Source: Scylla paramamosain
Lineage: Eukaryota; Arthropoda; Malacostraca; Decapoda; Portunidae
Assembly: GCF_035594125.1 (NCBI RefSeq)
Contig: NC_087183.1
Coordinates: 13,132,368 to 13,196,367 of the forward strand
Direction of reading: 5' to 3'
DNA length: 64,000 nucleotides
Below the pieces are notes generated by a model, which worked only from the letters and a program-made list of their open reading frames with translations, ran no database searches and was not told the origin of the DNA. Shown here piece by piece: positions 49,792 to 61,500 of the stretch. The position numbers and the translations under genes are program-made. Numbering within the stretch: the stretch's first letter is position 1; the number at the start of each line of letters is the position of its first letter.

Positions 49792-49793
<2 letters not shown>

Positions 49794-50089
49794 GCAGCGT
49801 GTCACCCATGAACTATATTTCAAAAACACGAGTTGCAGTCATATTATATTCGCTCGGGTCAGTTTCCTCCCTGATTTATGGTATTTTGATGAGCCGCCCC
49901 GCTATTTTGTTTCCAGGTGAGAGCTCCGTCGCGCCCCGAAAAAGAGAGGGTTTGTCCGTGATTGAGTGGATTTCGCCAGGTGGTGCCGAAAAATGTGCCC
50001 GAAAAATGTGTATTGATAATTCGTAAAAGGTTCGTGATTTTGGTGATTTTTTCCGTGTGTTTGTTCGTGCGGCCGGGTGGTTAATCGCT

Positions 50090-50091
<2 letters not shown>
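49792..50091 (+). other. GC-richer stretch with a splice-like site
   Basis: At 49911-49922 the plus strand reads TTCCAG|GTGAGA after a pyrimidine tract (CCCCGCTATTTTGT), usable as acceptor or recursive site. The following sequence is open to 50023 and CpG-bearing (GAGAGCTCCGTCGCGCC). I cannot assign a product. Confidence 0.2.

Positions 50092-50156
<65 letters not shown>
50092..50156. repeat. (GT)n microsatellite with two A interruptions
   Basis: About 32 units with two ATGT variants. Confidence 0.96.
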
Positions 50157-50158
<2 letters not shown>

Positions 50159-50858
50159 CCAGACAATCACCACCATCACCACCACCACCAATACTACTAC
50201 CACTACTCACTTCATCTCATTACCATTCCGTCTCACCCTTCCTTCCTAACGGACTTCCTTAGCAGACTGTTCGTATAGTAATTACTTCCTCCTCTCACTC
50301 CTCTCCCTTCCACACACCTGCCCGACACACTTGTTAACGCAAAGTTTTCCCACACTGACAAAACACGACACTGAAACATACACACTTACAAGCACACACG
50401 CACACACACCTGCTGTTTCTCTTTCTCTCTAAAAATAAAAGCCAGGTATACACATACATACATGATTACCTCCTTCTCAAGCATATAAACACCTTGTCTA
50501 AATGTACACAAAGAAAGGAAATGACTACATAAATATAAAAACGAGACAAACACTTAAATGTCTTCACCATCTCAACTGAATGTACTTCCTCTTTTCCTAC
50601 TCTCTTTTTCACTACACGCATCTGTTGTCCATCGTCAGCAGTTGCCACATTCCCCCTATTCCCCCTATTATCCTTCCTCCCCTCTTCCCTACGGCAGGTA
50701 CTCTTCCCCCTCCCCTTCCCTTCCCCATCAGATGCGCTATCATTACACCCGTGCCACAATAATTGGTTTTTAAAAGCGAACGATCCGAGTAATAATTTTT
50801 GAAACCCAAACTCTCCATCATTTCAAGCTAAATTCTGATATGTGGGATGATTCAGTGA
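50157..50858. other. unique pyrimidine-leaning stretch
   Basis: ACC triplets at 50167-50192. No gene is seen. Confidence 0.5.
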
Positions 50859-50890
50859 TGGTGGTGGTGGTGGTGGTGGTGGTGGTGGTT
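50859..50890. repeat. (GGT)n trinucleotide tract
   Basis: About ten GGT triplets. Confidence 0.95.
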
Positions 50891-51437
50891 TTGTCCTTTA
50901 ATGATTAGTGGTGATAAAGGGGATGCAAAATTTGATGGAGGTAGTTAGAATAGTATTTCGTCTTGTGTATCTTATTCTCTGGAGACAATGGAAAGAAAAA
51001 AAGAAAAGAAACTGAAAAGAATGAAAATTATTAAGTTCACAAACACAAACACACACACACACACACAGAGAACAAAAACAAAATACCCAACCTAGCAAAG
51101 TTGATTACAATTACACGCGAAACCAAGTAAAACCAGATAGGAACAAATACAGTACATGAAATTACATAAGAAAATGGATCTTAATGTCAGAAGCAAAACA
51201 CAGGAAGGAAGAAAGGTCAAACAAGAAACAAGAAATCAAGAACGGCTCACAGGACGCGAAAGTGAGTAAAAGGGAGAGTAAGAGAGGGAGGGTACTGCTG
51301 CTGTTGACATGAAAAATGGTCTGCTGGGAGAGGTGAGAAAGGTGAGAGGGGCGAGGGAGATAAACACGAGTCCGATGCGGTGGATGAGAATAGAAATCGA
51401 CAAGGAGATGGATAGCAGTCGGTTCTTCTGGAAGTGG
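50891..51437. other. unique non-coding stretch
   Basis: A-rich, with a short CA run at 51050-51067. Nothing is recognised. Confidence 0.5.
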
Positions 51438-51700
<263 letters not shown>

Positions 51701-51758
51701 GAGCCAGACTGAGAAAATATACTGACTCTAAAACCACGTTTCACTTACTGGAAATTGT

Positions 51759-52466
<708 letters not shown>

Positions 52467-52558
52467 TGAAAACAGAGAAGCGCACTGAGACTATGACATT
52501 TCAGATCCTTTGTGTTGCGATAGAAGTGAATGCATGAAGAAGACAGAAAGCAGGAAGC

Positions 52559-52609
52559 AAAAAAAAAAAAAAAAAAAAAGAAAAAGAAAAAGCAAAAAAA
52601 AAAAAAAAA
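52559..52609. repeat. A-rich run
   Basis: About 50 bp of A with a few G and one C. No adjacent retroposon body is recognised. Confidence 0.95.
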
Positions 52610-53466
52610 TCCCAGAGCGGTTCCATAAGCAGACATCCCAGCGCGCCATGACACCATAATCGCGCCAGCAGGTTCCCGCCGCCACAGGTGCAACATTACC
52701 TGTGCATTACGTGGCCTGCGGGGTTACCTGCCGCCCGGAAAGCAATTCAAGTCCACTCAACCTAAAGTGAAACGACGATACTGACAGTTTGTGGAAATTA
52801 GAACGTTCTGGCGATGTGTATGTGCGTACTGCGGTGACTATGTCCGCGATGTGGGCGTGGGGGGGGTGTTGTGGACTTTTCTCTGTATATGTTTATCTAT
52901 AAGTTATAATGTATTTTGTTATGTAATTAAGGCTGTAGGTATCTATCTGAACTACGTAATAATTGAATAACTAACCAACAATTTTTCTGTCTATTGGTCT
53001 ATTCATCTACGTATGTGTCTGAGGTACATACAGTAAAAGCACATAAAAGTTTACATGCATTTACCCAAGGCGTCACGAAAACTACAAAACAAACGCACAA
53101 AGTTTCACACACAAAAAAAGAGAACTACATTCATTACCACTTTGGAATGTTGCTCGCGGCCCAAAGTTTGTAAGAGAACATAAAACAGGAACTTCGGGTA
53201 TGTTTAGAGCACCGCTGTCTCACGCGCCTTACATATGCTACAAATCTACGACTATTTACCTGCACACTCACTTCCAAACGGTCAGTATTTACCTTTAATT
53301 TTTTACTTGCCCTGCTGACAATCTCCTGACAACTCCTGCCAATTAAAAGATTGTCAGATTAGAGGATTTGAAAGTGAAGACAAACGTGAAATACAATGGA
53401 AGTGAATGTAGCAGAATAACAGATTTTTGAGCAAGAGTGTACCTGGCGTGCGTGGCGTGTTCACAG
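52610..53466. other. unique stretch with splice-like motifs
   Basis: A quiet segment. Minus-strand acceptor/donor pairs bound 52734-52767 (34 nt) and 53293-53335 (43 nt, one open frame SCQEIVSRASKKLK). Both have modest signals and are listed for completeness. Confidence 0.25.
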
Positions 53467-53538
53467 GTACACACAAGAGTTAAGCGCGGCAAAACACATC
53501 AAACATGCAAGAATGCTGTACCAAGCGACTCAGGCCAG
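53467..53538 (+). other. candidate 72-nt internal exon, unknown product
   Basis: GTTCACAG precedes 72 bases open in frame 0 (24 codons, beginning VHTRVKRGKTHQTCK and ending SDSGQ), then GGCCAG|GTAAGT, a perfect donor. The acceptor lacks a good pyrimidine tract, which is the weak point. Symmetric, phase 0. It lies inside a microsatellite-free kilobase. No family is recognised. Confidence 0.22.
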
Positions 53539-53824
53539 GTAAGTAAGGGGACAAAATAGCCTGATTAGTAATTAAGTAGGTATTCAGGGCAGGGAGCGTC
53601 GCCGGAAGAGCTGGTCGAAGCAGTGCATTATTTTTTCACCTGAGTAAGTTATCATTGTTTACGTCCTGGCTCGCTCTCTTCTGGCGGAGCATTGTACATA
53701 CTTAATGGAGGGAAATAATTCATGAAGGATACATGTGTTTTTCTTCCTCTGTCCATCCGAGGGGGAGATGAATAATACAAAGGCAGATTTTTAGTCAGTT
53801 GTGTGTACAGCACCTCAGGCTAGA

Positions 53825-53865
<41 letters not shown>

Positions 53866-54519
53866 CTAACTTGCACATATTCTCTTTATAATAACGATCC
53901 CTCCTTCCTTTCACAATTTTATTTACTCTGCATCAAATCTTAATATACAAAAAGCAGCCGTGAACCTCCACTGAAAGAATATATGCTCTTTGTTTAATAC
54001 GCCAACACTGAATGAGCAGAATCCAACCCCTTTTCATGAACCCAAACCCTTTCACACCTTTACTCTCTCTTTCTCTAAACGTGGAAGTGACTTATCATTA
54101 TCCCCCCTCCCCTCCTTTCTCTTTTCCGTCCCACGAGAATATAGTGAATAGAAAACTAGAACAAAATATAAAAACATAGTTTATAGATGTGATACCTGAT
54201 ACCTAAACTCGTATACACCTTTCCTCCCTTAATACTGGAATAACGAAGAAAATAATTAGTTCTGTACACCAATTTCACGTTGACATTAAAAGGTCAAAGA
54301 TGATACCTCCTTTTACAACAAATTGCAGTTACAATAAGCAACTTCTCCCTTCAAATTAGGACAAGGGAAAATGACCAATCGTGTAATGCAGCAAATCTGG
54401 AGAGTATTGAGTTAACGAGTGTTCTGTTATTCTGTGTTGTGCTGTGTTATGCTACGTACCGGCTTGCTACCCCTATGATATTATGTTCTACATGGTGGTG
54501 TGTCGTTGTTGCGTTTTCT
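53539..54519. other. unique stretch with small (CA)n tract
   Basis: CA tract at 53833-53864. Otherwise no recognisable feature. Confidence 0.5.
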
Positions 54520-54920
54520 GAGAAGGTATACCGCGATACACTGATTTTTATTTATTTATCTATTTTTTTTACATGTGTCCTTAGTATCGTTGTTTTTAAT
54601 AGATCCCAACGCTAAAATAAATATATGAAACGATAAGCTGGATGCTGTAGTGATGTATCGAGTTTCCAGAAATACAATTCTCTGATATATTGTGGTTTTC
54701 TTACTGTGTCCTTAGAGACGTGTTGGTTTGAGAGTTCTAACGTGAGGAAGACAGAGAAGACGATGTAAGCTGGGTGGTGTCATGTTTCCTGTGATGCAAT
54801 ACTGGGATACATTGATATTTTTACCTTCTGTGTCCTGAGGGAACTGTTGGCTTATGAATGCTTACCTGAAAAGACAGAGGAAAACGATATAAGTTGCCTG
54901 GCATCGTAAACAATAAAGGA
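54520..54920. repeat. degenerate tandem array, ~125-131 bp unit
   Basis: TGTGTCCTTAG or TGTGTCCTGAG recurs at 54574, 54705 and 54829. Each is preceded by an ATACA(C/A)TGATATTT-like stretch and followed by a GTTGGTTT word and AGACGATGTAAGCTGG-like sequence. Confidence 0.78.
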
Positions 54921-55270
54921 GATTATTGAAATAATGTAAGATGGATGACGTTAAATATGACACTAAAGGAAATGAAAGAAAAACCATGATAAATATAAGA
55001 CATCGTAAAGAGAAACGAAAGAAAAGAAAACACGGTATAAGAAAACTGACACGGTAAAGAGAAAAGGAAATTGAAGTAACCTATGATAAAAGGATGGCAC
55101 GGTAAACACAGAATCTTAAAGGAAACTATAAGAAATTAATGAAAAGGATAGAGACAAACAGAAATCAAAGAAAATTGTGAGAAATGAATAATGATAAAAA
55201 AGAAAACAAAGGAAAAGGTAGTAAACATTAATCCTAAAGACATGACTGGGTTAATTATAAGAAAAAAAAA
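54921..55270. repeat. purine-rich degenerate repeat region
   Basis: Words such as ACACGGTAAAGAGAAA recur (55005, 55049, 55089), suggesting further old units of about 40-45 bp. Too decayed to align confidently by eye. Confidence 0.45.
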
Positions 55271-55478
55271 AAAATGCGGCCCGGAAATAAAAGAATAATG
55301 AAAACATATATATTCTGCGGGCGCCTCGTGTTAAAAAATGTCATGATGTAATTTCACGAATGATGTGTAAAGTTGATTAATGTTTTCTGGTTCTATTTTT
55401 CACACACACCCGGTCTGGTCCCCAAATTGACAAGGTTTTGTTGAATAAATGCACGCGAACATCCATCCCCTTTCCCTA

Positions 55479-55479
<1 letters not shown>
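55271..55479. other. unique non-coding stretch
   Basis: Nothing recognisable. Confidence 0.5.

Positions 55480-55520
<41 letters not shown>
55480..55520. repeat. (CA)n microsatellite
   Basis: Perfect CA tract of about 20 units. Confidence 0.97.
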
Positions 55521-55522
<2 letters not shown>

Positions 55523-55890
55523 CAAAAATACTCCTGTCTCTCATTTTTTTTCTTATCTTTCTTCATCTCCCTATTTCTTCATGTATCTCTCCTTTTCCTT
55601 TCCATCTTTCGTTCCCCTCCCTTTTTCCTTTCCTCTATCCCTCCTCTTTCACTTCCCTTCCATCTTTCTCTTCCTCCTTAATTTTTTCCCCCCCATCCCT
55701 CCTCTTTTTTCCTTTTCATTGTTTCTTTCCTCCCTCCTTCCTTTCCTCCCTCCTTCCTTTCCTCCATTCCTTCTCCTATAGCTCTCACCACTCCCTCACT
55801 CACCTGTCCTTTCCTACCTTCCTTCCCATCCTGTCCTACTCCTTCTCCTCCTCGTTCATACACCTGTCTCTCGTCCCTCCCAAAATGTAA
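55521..55890. repeat. pyrimidine-rich low-complexity region with TTCCTCCC duplication
   Basis: About 340 bp of C/T-rich DNA including CTCCCTCCTTCCTTTCCTCC twice in tandem (near 55731-55770). The long frames are composition artefacts. Confidence 0.85.
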
Positions 55891-56203
55891 TCACCCGCGG
55901 AATCAGGGTAAAATAATGGATGCCATATTTCCGGGTTACACTCTGTTACCGCCATAACCTCATTTCCATCGCCACAAAATTCTGTAAAAGGTTTTGCGTG
56001 TCACGATTCTCACTTTTTTTCCCTCCCCCACTGTCATTTTATAGACCAGGGATATTTCTCAGTATAAACTTTGTGGTGATTTGTTTATTTGTTTATTTAT
56101 TTATTTATTTTTTTTGGGGGGTGGAGGTTGTATAACAAACAACAGGTGTGAATGTCGCGTCTAATTAAGGAAGTGGAATAATGCTCTTAATGGCTACAGT
56201 CAT

Positions 56204-56205
<2 letters not shown>
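55891..56205. other. unique non-coding stretch
   Basis: TTTA tetranucleotides near 56085-56110. No gene. Confidence 0.5.

Positions 56206-56259
<54 letters not shown>
56206..56259. repeat. (CT)n microsatellite
   Basis: Perfect CT tract of about 27 units. Confidence 0.97.
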
Positions 56260-56261
<2 letters not shown>

Positions 56262-56396
56262 CTTTTATCGCAATTGGTTTATTTATTTCCTCGTTCTCTC
56301 TCTGTCTTTTTAATTGCAGTATTGGACAAAACGTCTATTAATATTGTTGTTTTGGAACACTGCGTCACGAGAGCTTCTTGATTAATAGTGGTGGTG

Positions 56397-56440
56397 CTAG
56401 TAGTAGTAGTAGTAGTAGTAGTAGAGTAATAGTAGTAGGG
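56397..56440. repeat. (AGT)n trinucleotide tract
   Basis: AGT triplets, imperfect at the right. Confidence 0.94.
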
Positions 56441-56961
56441 TAAAAGTAGACGCAGACGTGGAAAAAGAAAGAGAAAGAAAAACAGACGTAGAAGTAGAAT
56501 CACATGAAGTAGCAACAGAAACAGAAGTAGAAAATAACAAAGAATAAATAAAGTTGAGAAGTAGAAACGCAAACGAAAGCAGGATAAGAAAAAAAAAAAA
56601 AACAAGTAGAAGCAGCGACAAGTAGACATAAAAGAGGCAGAAGCACCAACACTACGAAACAATATTAAGTAACAGTCTTCACGTTATTAAGTGACACGAT
56701 GGCAAGGGGGAGGAGAAATTAGATGACTCTTCGTAGGATTAAGAGGTTAAGAGGACGCTGTGACAGGGGATACAGTACGGCAATAGCAACACCACTAGTT
56801 ACACCACTTCCCTCACCACCCCCGCCACTCCACTACCTCACTGCCTGCCCTCTAATCACCCCAGGCACCAATCAGGCAAGGAATTCATCGTTTTCCTCCA
56901 GGACGGGTGGAATAAAACCTTCATTGTACATTGCGTGTTTAAATTCCTCCCTTGTGATACA

Positions 56962-56967
<6 letters not shown>
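56441..56967. other. A-rich then mixed non-coding stretch
   Basis: A/G-rich to 56650. No gene is recognised. Confidence 0.5.

Positions 56968-57047
<80 letters not shown>
56968..57047. repeat. (CT)n microsatellite ending in CAG
   Basis: About 40 CT units ending TCTCAG at 57050, an ideal acceptor form on the plus strand, though no exon is evident after it. Confidence 0.98.
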
Positions 57048-57050
<3 letters not shown>

Positions 57051-57842
57051 ATTTACATTTAATTCTTCATATCTCCATTCACAATATTGCCTTTTTTTAC
57101 ACGAACTCTAATATAATGACTTTAAAAAAATGAATTAAAGTCATTTCAAAATGTAAAGGAAAGTTATATACAATTCTACATATTCCCATTTACAATACTA
57201 CGTACCTTTCAGATCGACACTGATACAAAAACTACACAAAAATCAATGAAAACCATTTGAAAATAGTCCAGAATAGTTATAGAAAAAGGAAAATTAAGTC
57301 TTGCTCACTGAACACACACACACACACACACACACACCCCACCTGTCCAAACCGACCCCTGAGGAAAGCTAATGAGACGACAGGTGTTGGGGAGAGGTGA
57401 GAGTGGAGCAAAGAGAGGTGGTGGTGGTGGTGGTGGTGAGAGGAGGAGAAATGAAGGAGAAAACGTGGAAAGCAGAAGTAGGGACGAGAGGTAAAAACAT
57501 GAGAGAAAAAAGGAGGATGAGGATGACGAGGAGGATGAGGAAGAGGAGGAGAGGTAAAAGGATGGTAAAAAAACAAAGGAAGAGAAGAAAGAGGAGGAGG
57601 TAAAGTAGGAGAGAGAAAAAAAAAATGGAACTAAATGATGATGTAGCAAGGGGAAGATTTTATATTTGATGAAGAAAAATGGAGGAGTAAGAGAAAGAGG
57701 CGGAGGAGGAGGAGGAGGGAGGAGGAATAGAAGAGGAAAATCCAACTAGATGATGTAAAAAGAGAGAGAAAAAAACATTAGTTCCTTTCTCTCTCTATAG
57801 AATGACTAAATATAAGCAATTTAAGATCAGGAACGAAAAACG

Positions 57843-57844
<2 letters not shown>
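57051..57844. other. unique then purine-rich stretch
   Basis: CA tract at 57311-57336. From 57400 to 57760 the plus strand is G/A-rich (GGTGGTGGT, GGAGGAGGA). No gene. Confidence 0.55.

Positions 57845-57917
<73 letters not shown>
57845..57917. repeat. (CT)n microsatellite
   Basis: Perfect CT tract of about 36 units. Confidence 0.98.
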
Positions 57918-57919
<2 letters not shown>

Positions 57920-58678
57920 CACAACACATCCGTCTTTAAGAAAACCTCAAGTAACACCGGGCTACGTCGGGATAGTCTTTCACTCTTGGGTACAATTTTC
58001 CCCCACATTTCCCTGCAACTGTCGCTTCGCCTCACCTCTTCATTCCCCACCAGTACTTTTCTTCATGCCTTTGTCTTTTGGTACTTTTTTTCTTCCATCT
58101 TGATTAAGGAGGGAGATGAAATGCGGAAGGGAAATAGAGAGACAGAGACAGAGAGAGATAGAGAGCAATAAGGCATTTAAGGAAGGCTGGTTTAAGTAAT
58201 TGCCTCACCTGCCCTCGTGAGCGTGACAGGTAGATTGCCCACCTGACAGTTGCTCTAATTACTCTAATGGTAGGTGTCAGTCACTCACACATGATACAAA
58301 TTACGGCAATAAAATAATAAATACAAGCATTAATACATACACATACAAACAGATAAGCACACCTGAGCATGACCACACTCCATTATATAAAAAAAAAATA
58401 AATAAATACGCATAAATACATAAATAAAATTACTAATGACGTCATTTTTTTTAACTTTTTTTTTTTTTACAATGAAATGCTACACTACAGGATTAACATA
58501 ACATTTCCGAAACCCCCGTGAATGAGGGAAAGGGGATTGGATTTCCACAAAACTAACGTAATTCCAGGGAAAGGCGTTCGAACCCCACTAGTTACATTGT
58601 CCGGAAGCGCAGATTACATAGTATTTCTTAATGAATATGTCACTTCAACTCGACACACAGGCGGGACTCATAAGCGTG
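57918..58678. other. unique non-coding stretch
   Basis: GGCGTTCGAACCCC at 58575 resembles a tRNA B box, but no tRNA can be folded around it. Confidence 0.5.
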
Positions 58679-59094
58679 TTTTTTTTTTTTTTTTTTCAGG
58701 CGAAGTGTTGGTGTTCTCTGTCCCACGAGATCCGGAGCGTCTCTTAAGGGGGCTTAGTCAGGAGTTGGGGAGTGCGTTTGGTACATTCTGCTTCCTTTGT
58801 CTGTCTGTCTTTCTGTCTGCGTCTGTCTCATCTGTGTGCTTCTGCTTGAGTATCTCTGTTCATCTGACTCTGTTTTTGTTTTATCTATATTTCTATTTTA
58901 CTTTCTCCCTCTGTCTCTGTCTGTGTACCTCTGCTTGTTTGTTTGTTTTTATGTTTGTTTGTCTGCTTCTGCTTGTCTGTCACCGTTTCTGTTTCAGCTT
59001 GTGTTTGTTTTTGTTTGTCTGTTTCTCCGCCTCTTACTCTCACTCTGTCACTCCCCCTCTCCCCTCTCAACCTTTCCTTCCCTTCCTCAGGTGA
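58679..59094 (+). other. T-run acceptor-like site and (CTGT/TGTT)n region
   Basis: Eighteen T then CAG at 58697-58699 makes a strong acceptor form. The next 81 bases are open (begins GEVLVFSVPRDPERL) but the donor (TTTG|GTACAT) is poor. From 58797 to 59045 the sequence is degenerate CTGT and GTTT tetranucleotides, a decayed microsatellite. At 59081-59090 TTCCTCAG|GTGAAC follows a pyrimidine tract. Confidence 0.35.
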
Positions 59095-59655
59095 ACGAGA
59101 AGCAGCAACGAGTGGAAATCTAATACCAAGAGACTAAAGACTGACTGGAACTGCCTCCCGATCGACCCTGACTTGACACGCCGCCTCTCACGTCTCTCCT
59201 GACGAACGAGGCCACACCGCGCCAGAGGGAGGAACCTGACGCCTAAAGGGAGCGGAGACACATCCTCGTTGATCTCCAAAAGGCTTCGTTCATTCGTTCG
59301 TTCGTTGGAAATGGTAAACAGATAGAAAGCAGAGAAGAAACGGCAGTGAGGAGACTAAACCCTCAGCGGCGGAAGCTTAAATGGAGAGAAAACTGGAAAA
59401 GGTTACAGAGGTACTTTAGTCTTTTGTCGTGTGAAGAGGTGGTGGTTGTGCTGGGGGGTGGTGGTGGTGGTGGTGCTTCTAGTCCTGTCTTATTCAAGAT
59501 GGCTGACTGTTCTATACCCGCTCTTGCCGAAAGAACGCCCTGATACTGAATCTTTTATCGGCCGGGACAGGAGAAGAGTGACAGGAGCTGCAACAACACT
59601 TAAAAATTTCACCTTTGCAGTAAGACCTTATTCCAAACGGTTTCTTTGCTTTGTC
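59095..59655. other. unique GC-balanced stretch
   Basis: CGTT tetramers at 59285-59306 and GGT triplets near 59458-59475. No gene is recognised. Confidence 0.5.
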
Positions 59656-60050
59656 CCTTTTTAACAGCGTATAATGGGTTTCCGAGGAGACTTGCGTGAT
59701 TCCAGTGATAGTTTAATACGATTCTAAAAACAACAGCAGTAATAACACCCTTGAGAACATAAATAATCATCTATGCAATCTTAGAAAATAACCAAGTCTT
59801 ATTTCTTTTTAGCAGAGCGTAATGGATTTCTAAGTAAGCTTTTGTAATTCCAGTCATAGTTTGATATTAATTCCGCGACATAGAGGAAAAACAACACCCT
59901 TGAGAACACGGCATATCATCTCCGAGGTCTTTGAAAATAGTCCTGGTGAGGGCGTTTTCATGATATAAACGATTCTACAGCAGCAATGGAAAAAAAGAAA
60001 CACCCTTGAGGACACGACGAATCATCTCTAACCTTTGAAAACAGCCCCAT
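59656..60050. repeat. degenerate tandem array, ~106-149 bp unit
   Basis: ACACCCTTGAGAACA/ACACCCTTGAGGACA recurs at 59745, 59894 and 60000. It is followed by ATCATCT words and preceded by TTTTTAACAGCGTAATGG, ATTCCAGTGATAGTTTRATA and CGATTCTA words. Three copies, the last shortened. Confidence 0.82.
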
Positions 60051-60499
60051 GAGAGAACAAAGAATTTAAGAATCCACGGCCCTGCAGCAGCTACAGTCCG
60101 TTCTGGAGGCACTTTAGTGGTAGAAGGTGGACCGAGAAAACCATTTACATGACCTATTTTGTTTCTGGTATTTTGGAAAACAACACAATTGCCTCCTGCT
60201 GTTCCCATCATCGGCAGGAGAAACTTGTGTGGTGGAGAGGAGTTAAAGATGAAGAGATGGGAAGAAGCAACGTAAAGGAAACGGGGAGAGGTGAGGCGAT
60301 AACACAAGGGGAAGAGAAGAGAGGTAACGTGAGGTAAAGAGTGGACAAGTAAAAATGAAGGAGAAAGGGAGGAAAGGAAAGGCGAAAGAGGACAGTTAGG
60401 GATAGAAGACGAGAGGAAAAAATGAGGAGAGAGGAAGAAGCGGTGAGGTGTATTGAAGGAAGAAACGTTTGGTGGGGAAAGAGAGGTTAAACTAAGGGA
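60051..60499. other. purine-rich non-coding stretch
   Basis: Becomes A/G-rich from 60235 and merges into the next array. Confidence 0.5.
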
Positions 60500-60890
60500 A
60501 AGGAAGAAGAGGCAAAGTTTGGTAAGGAAAGAGAAGGTTATGTGGGAAAGTAGAGAGGTTAGGTGATGGGGAAAGGAAGGGCAAGTTACGTAAGGGAAGA
60601 TAGTTACAGTGAGGGGTAAAGAAGGGGAGATAAGATGAATAGAAAGACGAGAAGAGACAAGGTGAGGGGAGGAGAGAATTAGGGCAGGTTACGTAAGGGA
60701 AAATAGAGGTACGGTGAAGGGAAAGAAAGGGGAGATAAGATGAAGAGAAACAGAATGATAAGGTGAAAGAAAAAAGTGAAGCAGGTTAGGTAAAGGAAAG
60801 GAGAGGTACAAAGAGGAGAAAGAAAGGGGAGATAAGATGAAGAGAAAGAGGTGAGATAAGGTGAGGGGAAGGGTTCTGGGTCAACACGCC
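60500..60890. repeat. purine-rich minisatellite, ~100 bp unit
   Basis: GGGGAGATAAGATGAA is found at 60624, 60729 and 60826. Each follows GCAGGTTACGTAAGGGAAA, GAGGTACGGTGAAGG and AAAGAA words. About three to four copies, spacing 105 and 97 bp. Confidence 0.82.
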
Positions 60891-61298
60891 TCAAGCCCCA
60901 CAAGGAACGCCACCTGACACCTGCCTCGCCCAGGTGTGTGGGGCAGGATATCCAAGACACACCTGTTCTCACCTTTCCTATCGCCTGACCAACCAATTAT
61001 TTCTTTAAGGCGAAATCTATGGATGTCACCGTAAATAATATTGGTGCTATTGTTTCTATTTCAGTTATGATGACATTCTTACGTCAGTGACTGTAATAGT
61101 AAAAGTAGTATTACCACCACCATCACAACAATTACTGTGGTTTCGAGAGTAAACGGCCTCGGTTGAAAATGGCGCCACTCAAACCAAAACGGCTCGGTCT
61201 AGTGGAGGCATCGACAACAACAACAACATGCAAACAGGCTGCAACTCCACTTCCCTGATCTATTCATCAAACATGTGCAAGTACAATATGCAACACTC
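60891..61298. other. unique stretch
   Basis: GC-rich at 60890-60960. ACA triplets at 61213-61227. A YY1-like AAAATGGCGCC lies at 61169-61179 (inference from motif only). Confidence 0.4.
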
Positions 61299-61300
61299 AC

Positions 61301-61500
61301 CAGTCTCTGGCGCTCCAAGGTGTCAAGGCGAAGGGGCAAGGCGTTCACAGGTGTAAAACAAAGGTGCAAGTGTACTGTTGCTGAATCACGGACAGACTGC
61401 CGGTTCCTCCCTCCCGCCTAAGCTGTCTCTGCTTTTCGTCGCCAGGGTGCAGCACGTACGTCACGTATCTAAACAAGCTCGTTACCAGTCTCTTTTCACC
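61301..61500 (-). promoter_or_regulatory. candidate promoter-proximal 5' non-coding exon
   Basis: On the minus strand a roughly 200-bp, relatively GC-rich segment contains no ATG, includes a TGACGTACGTGC stretch, and ends AGAGACTG|GTGAGT, a perfect splice donor at 61300/61301. This is the pattern of a 5' untranslated first exon. A second donor-like GAGACTG|GTAACG lies at 61484-61490. The transcription start and the gene it would belong to are unknown. The minus-strand candidate exons at 36 kb, 25.6 kb and 23.2 kb would lie downstream. Confidence 0.25.

Noticed and set aside
58570..58590. GGCGTTCGAACCCC, another B-box-like word
   Set aside because: The upstream 60 bases do not fold as a tRNA, and no SINE tail follows.
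58797..59123. Cysteine/leucine-rich membrane-like frame
   Set aside because: It is a translation of degenerate CTGT/GTTT tetranucleotides.
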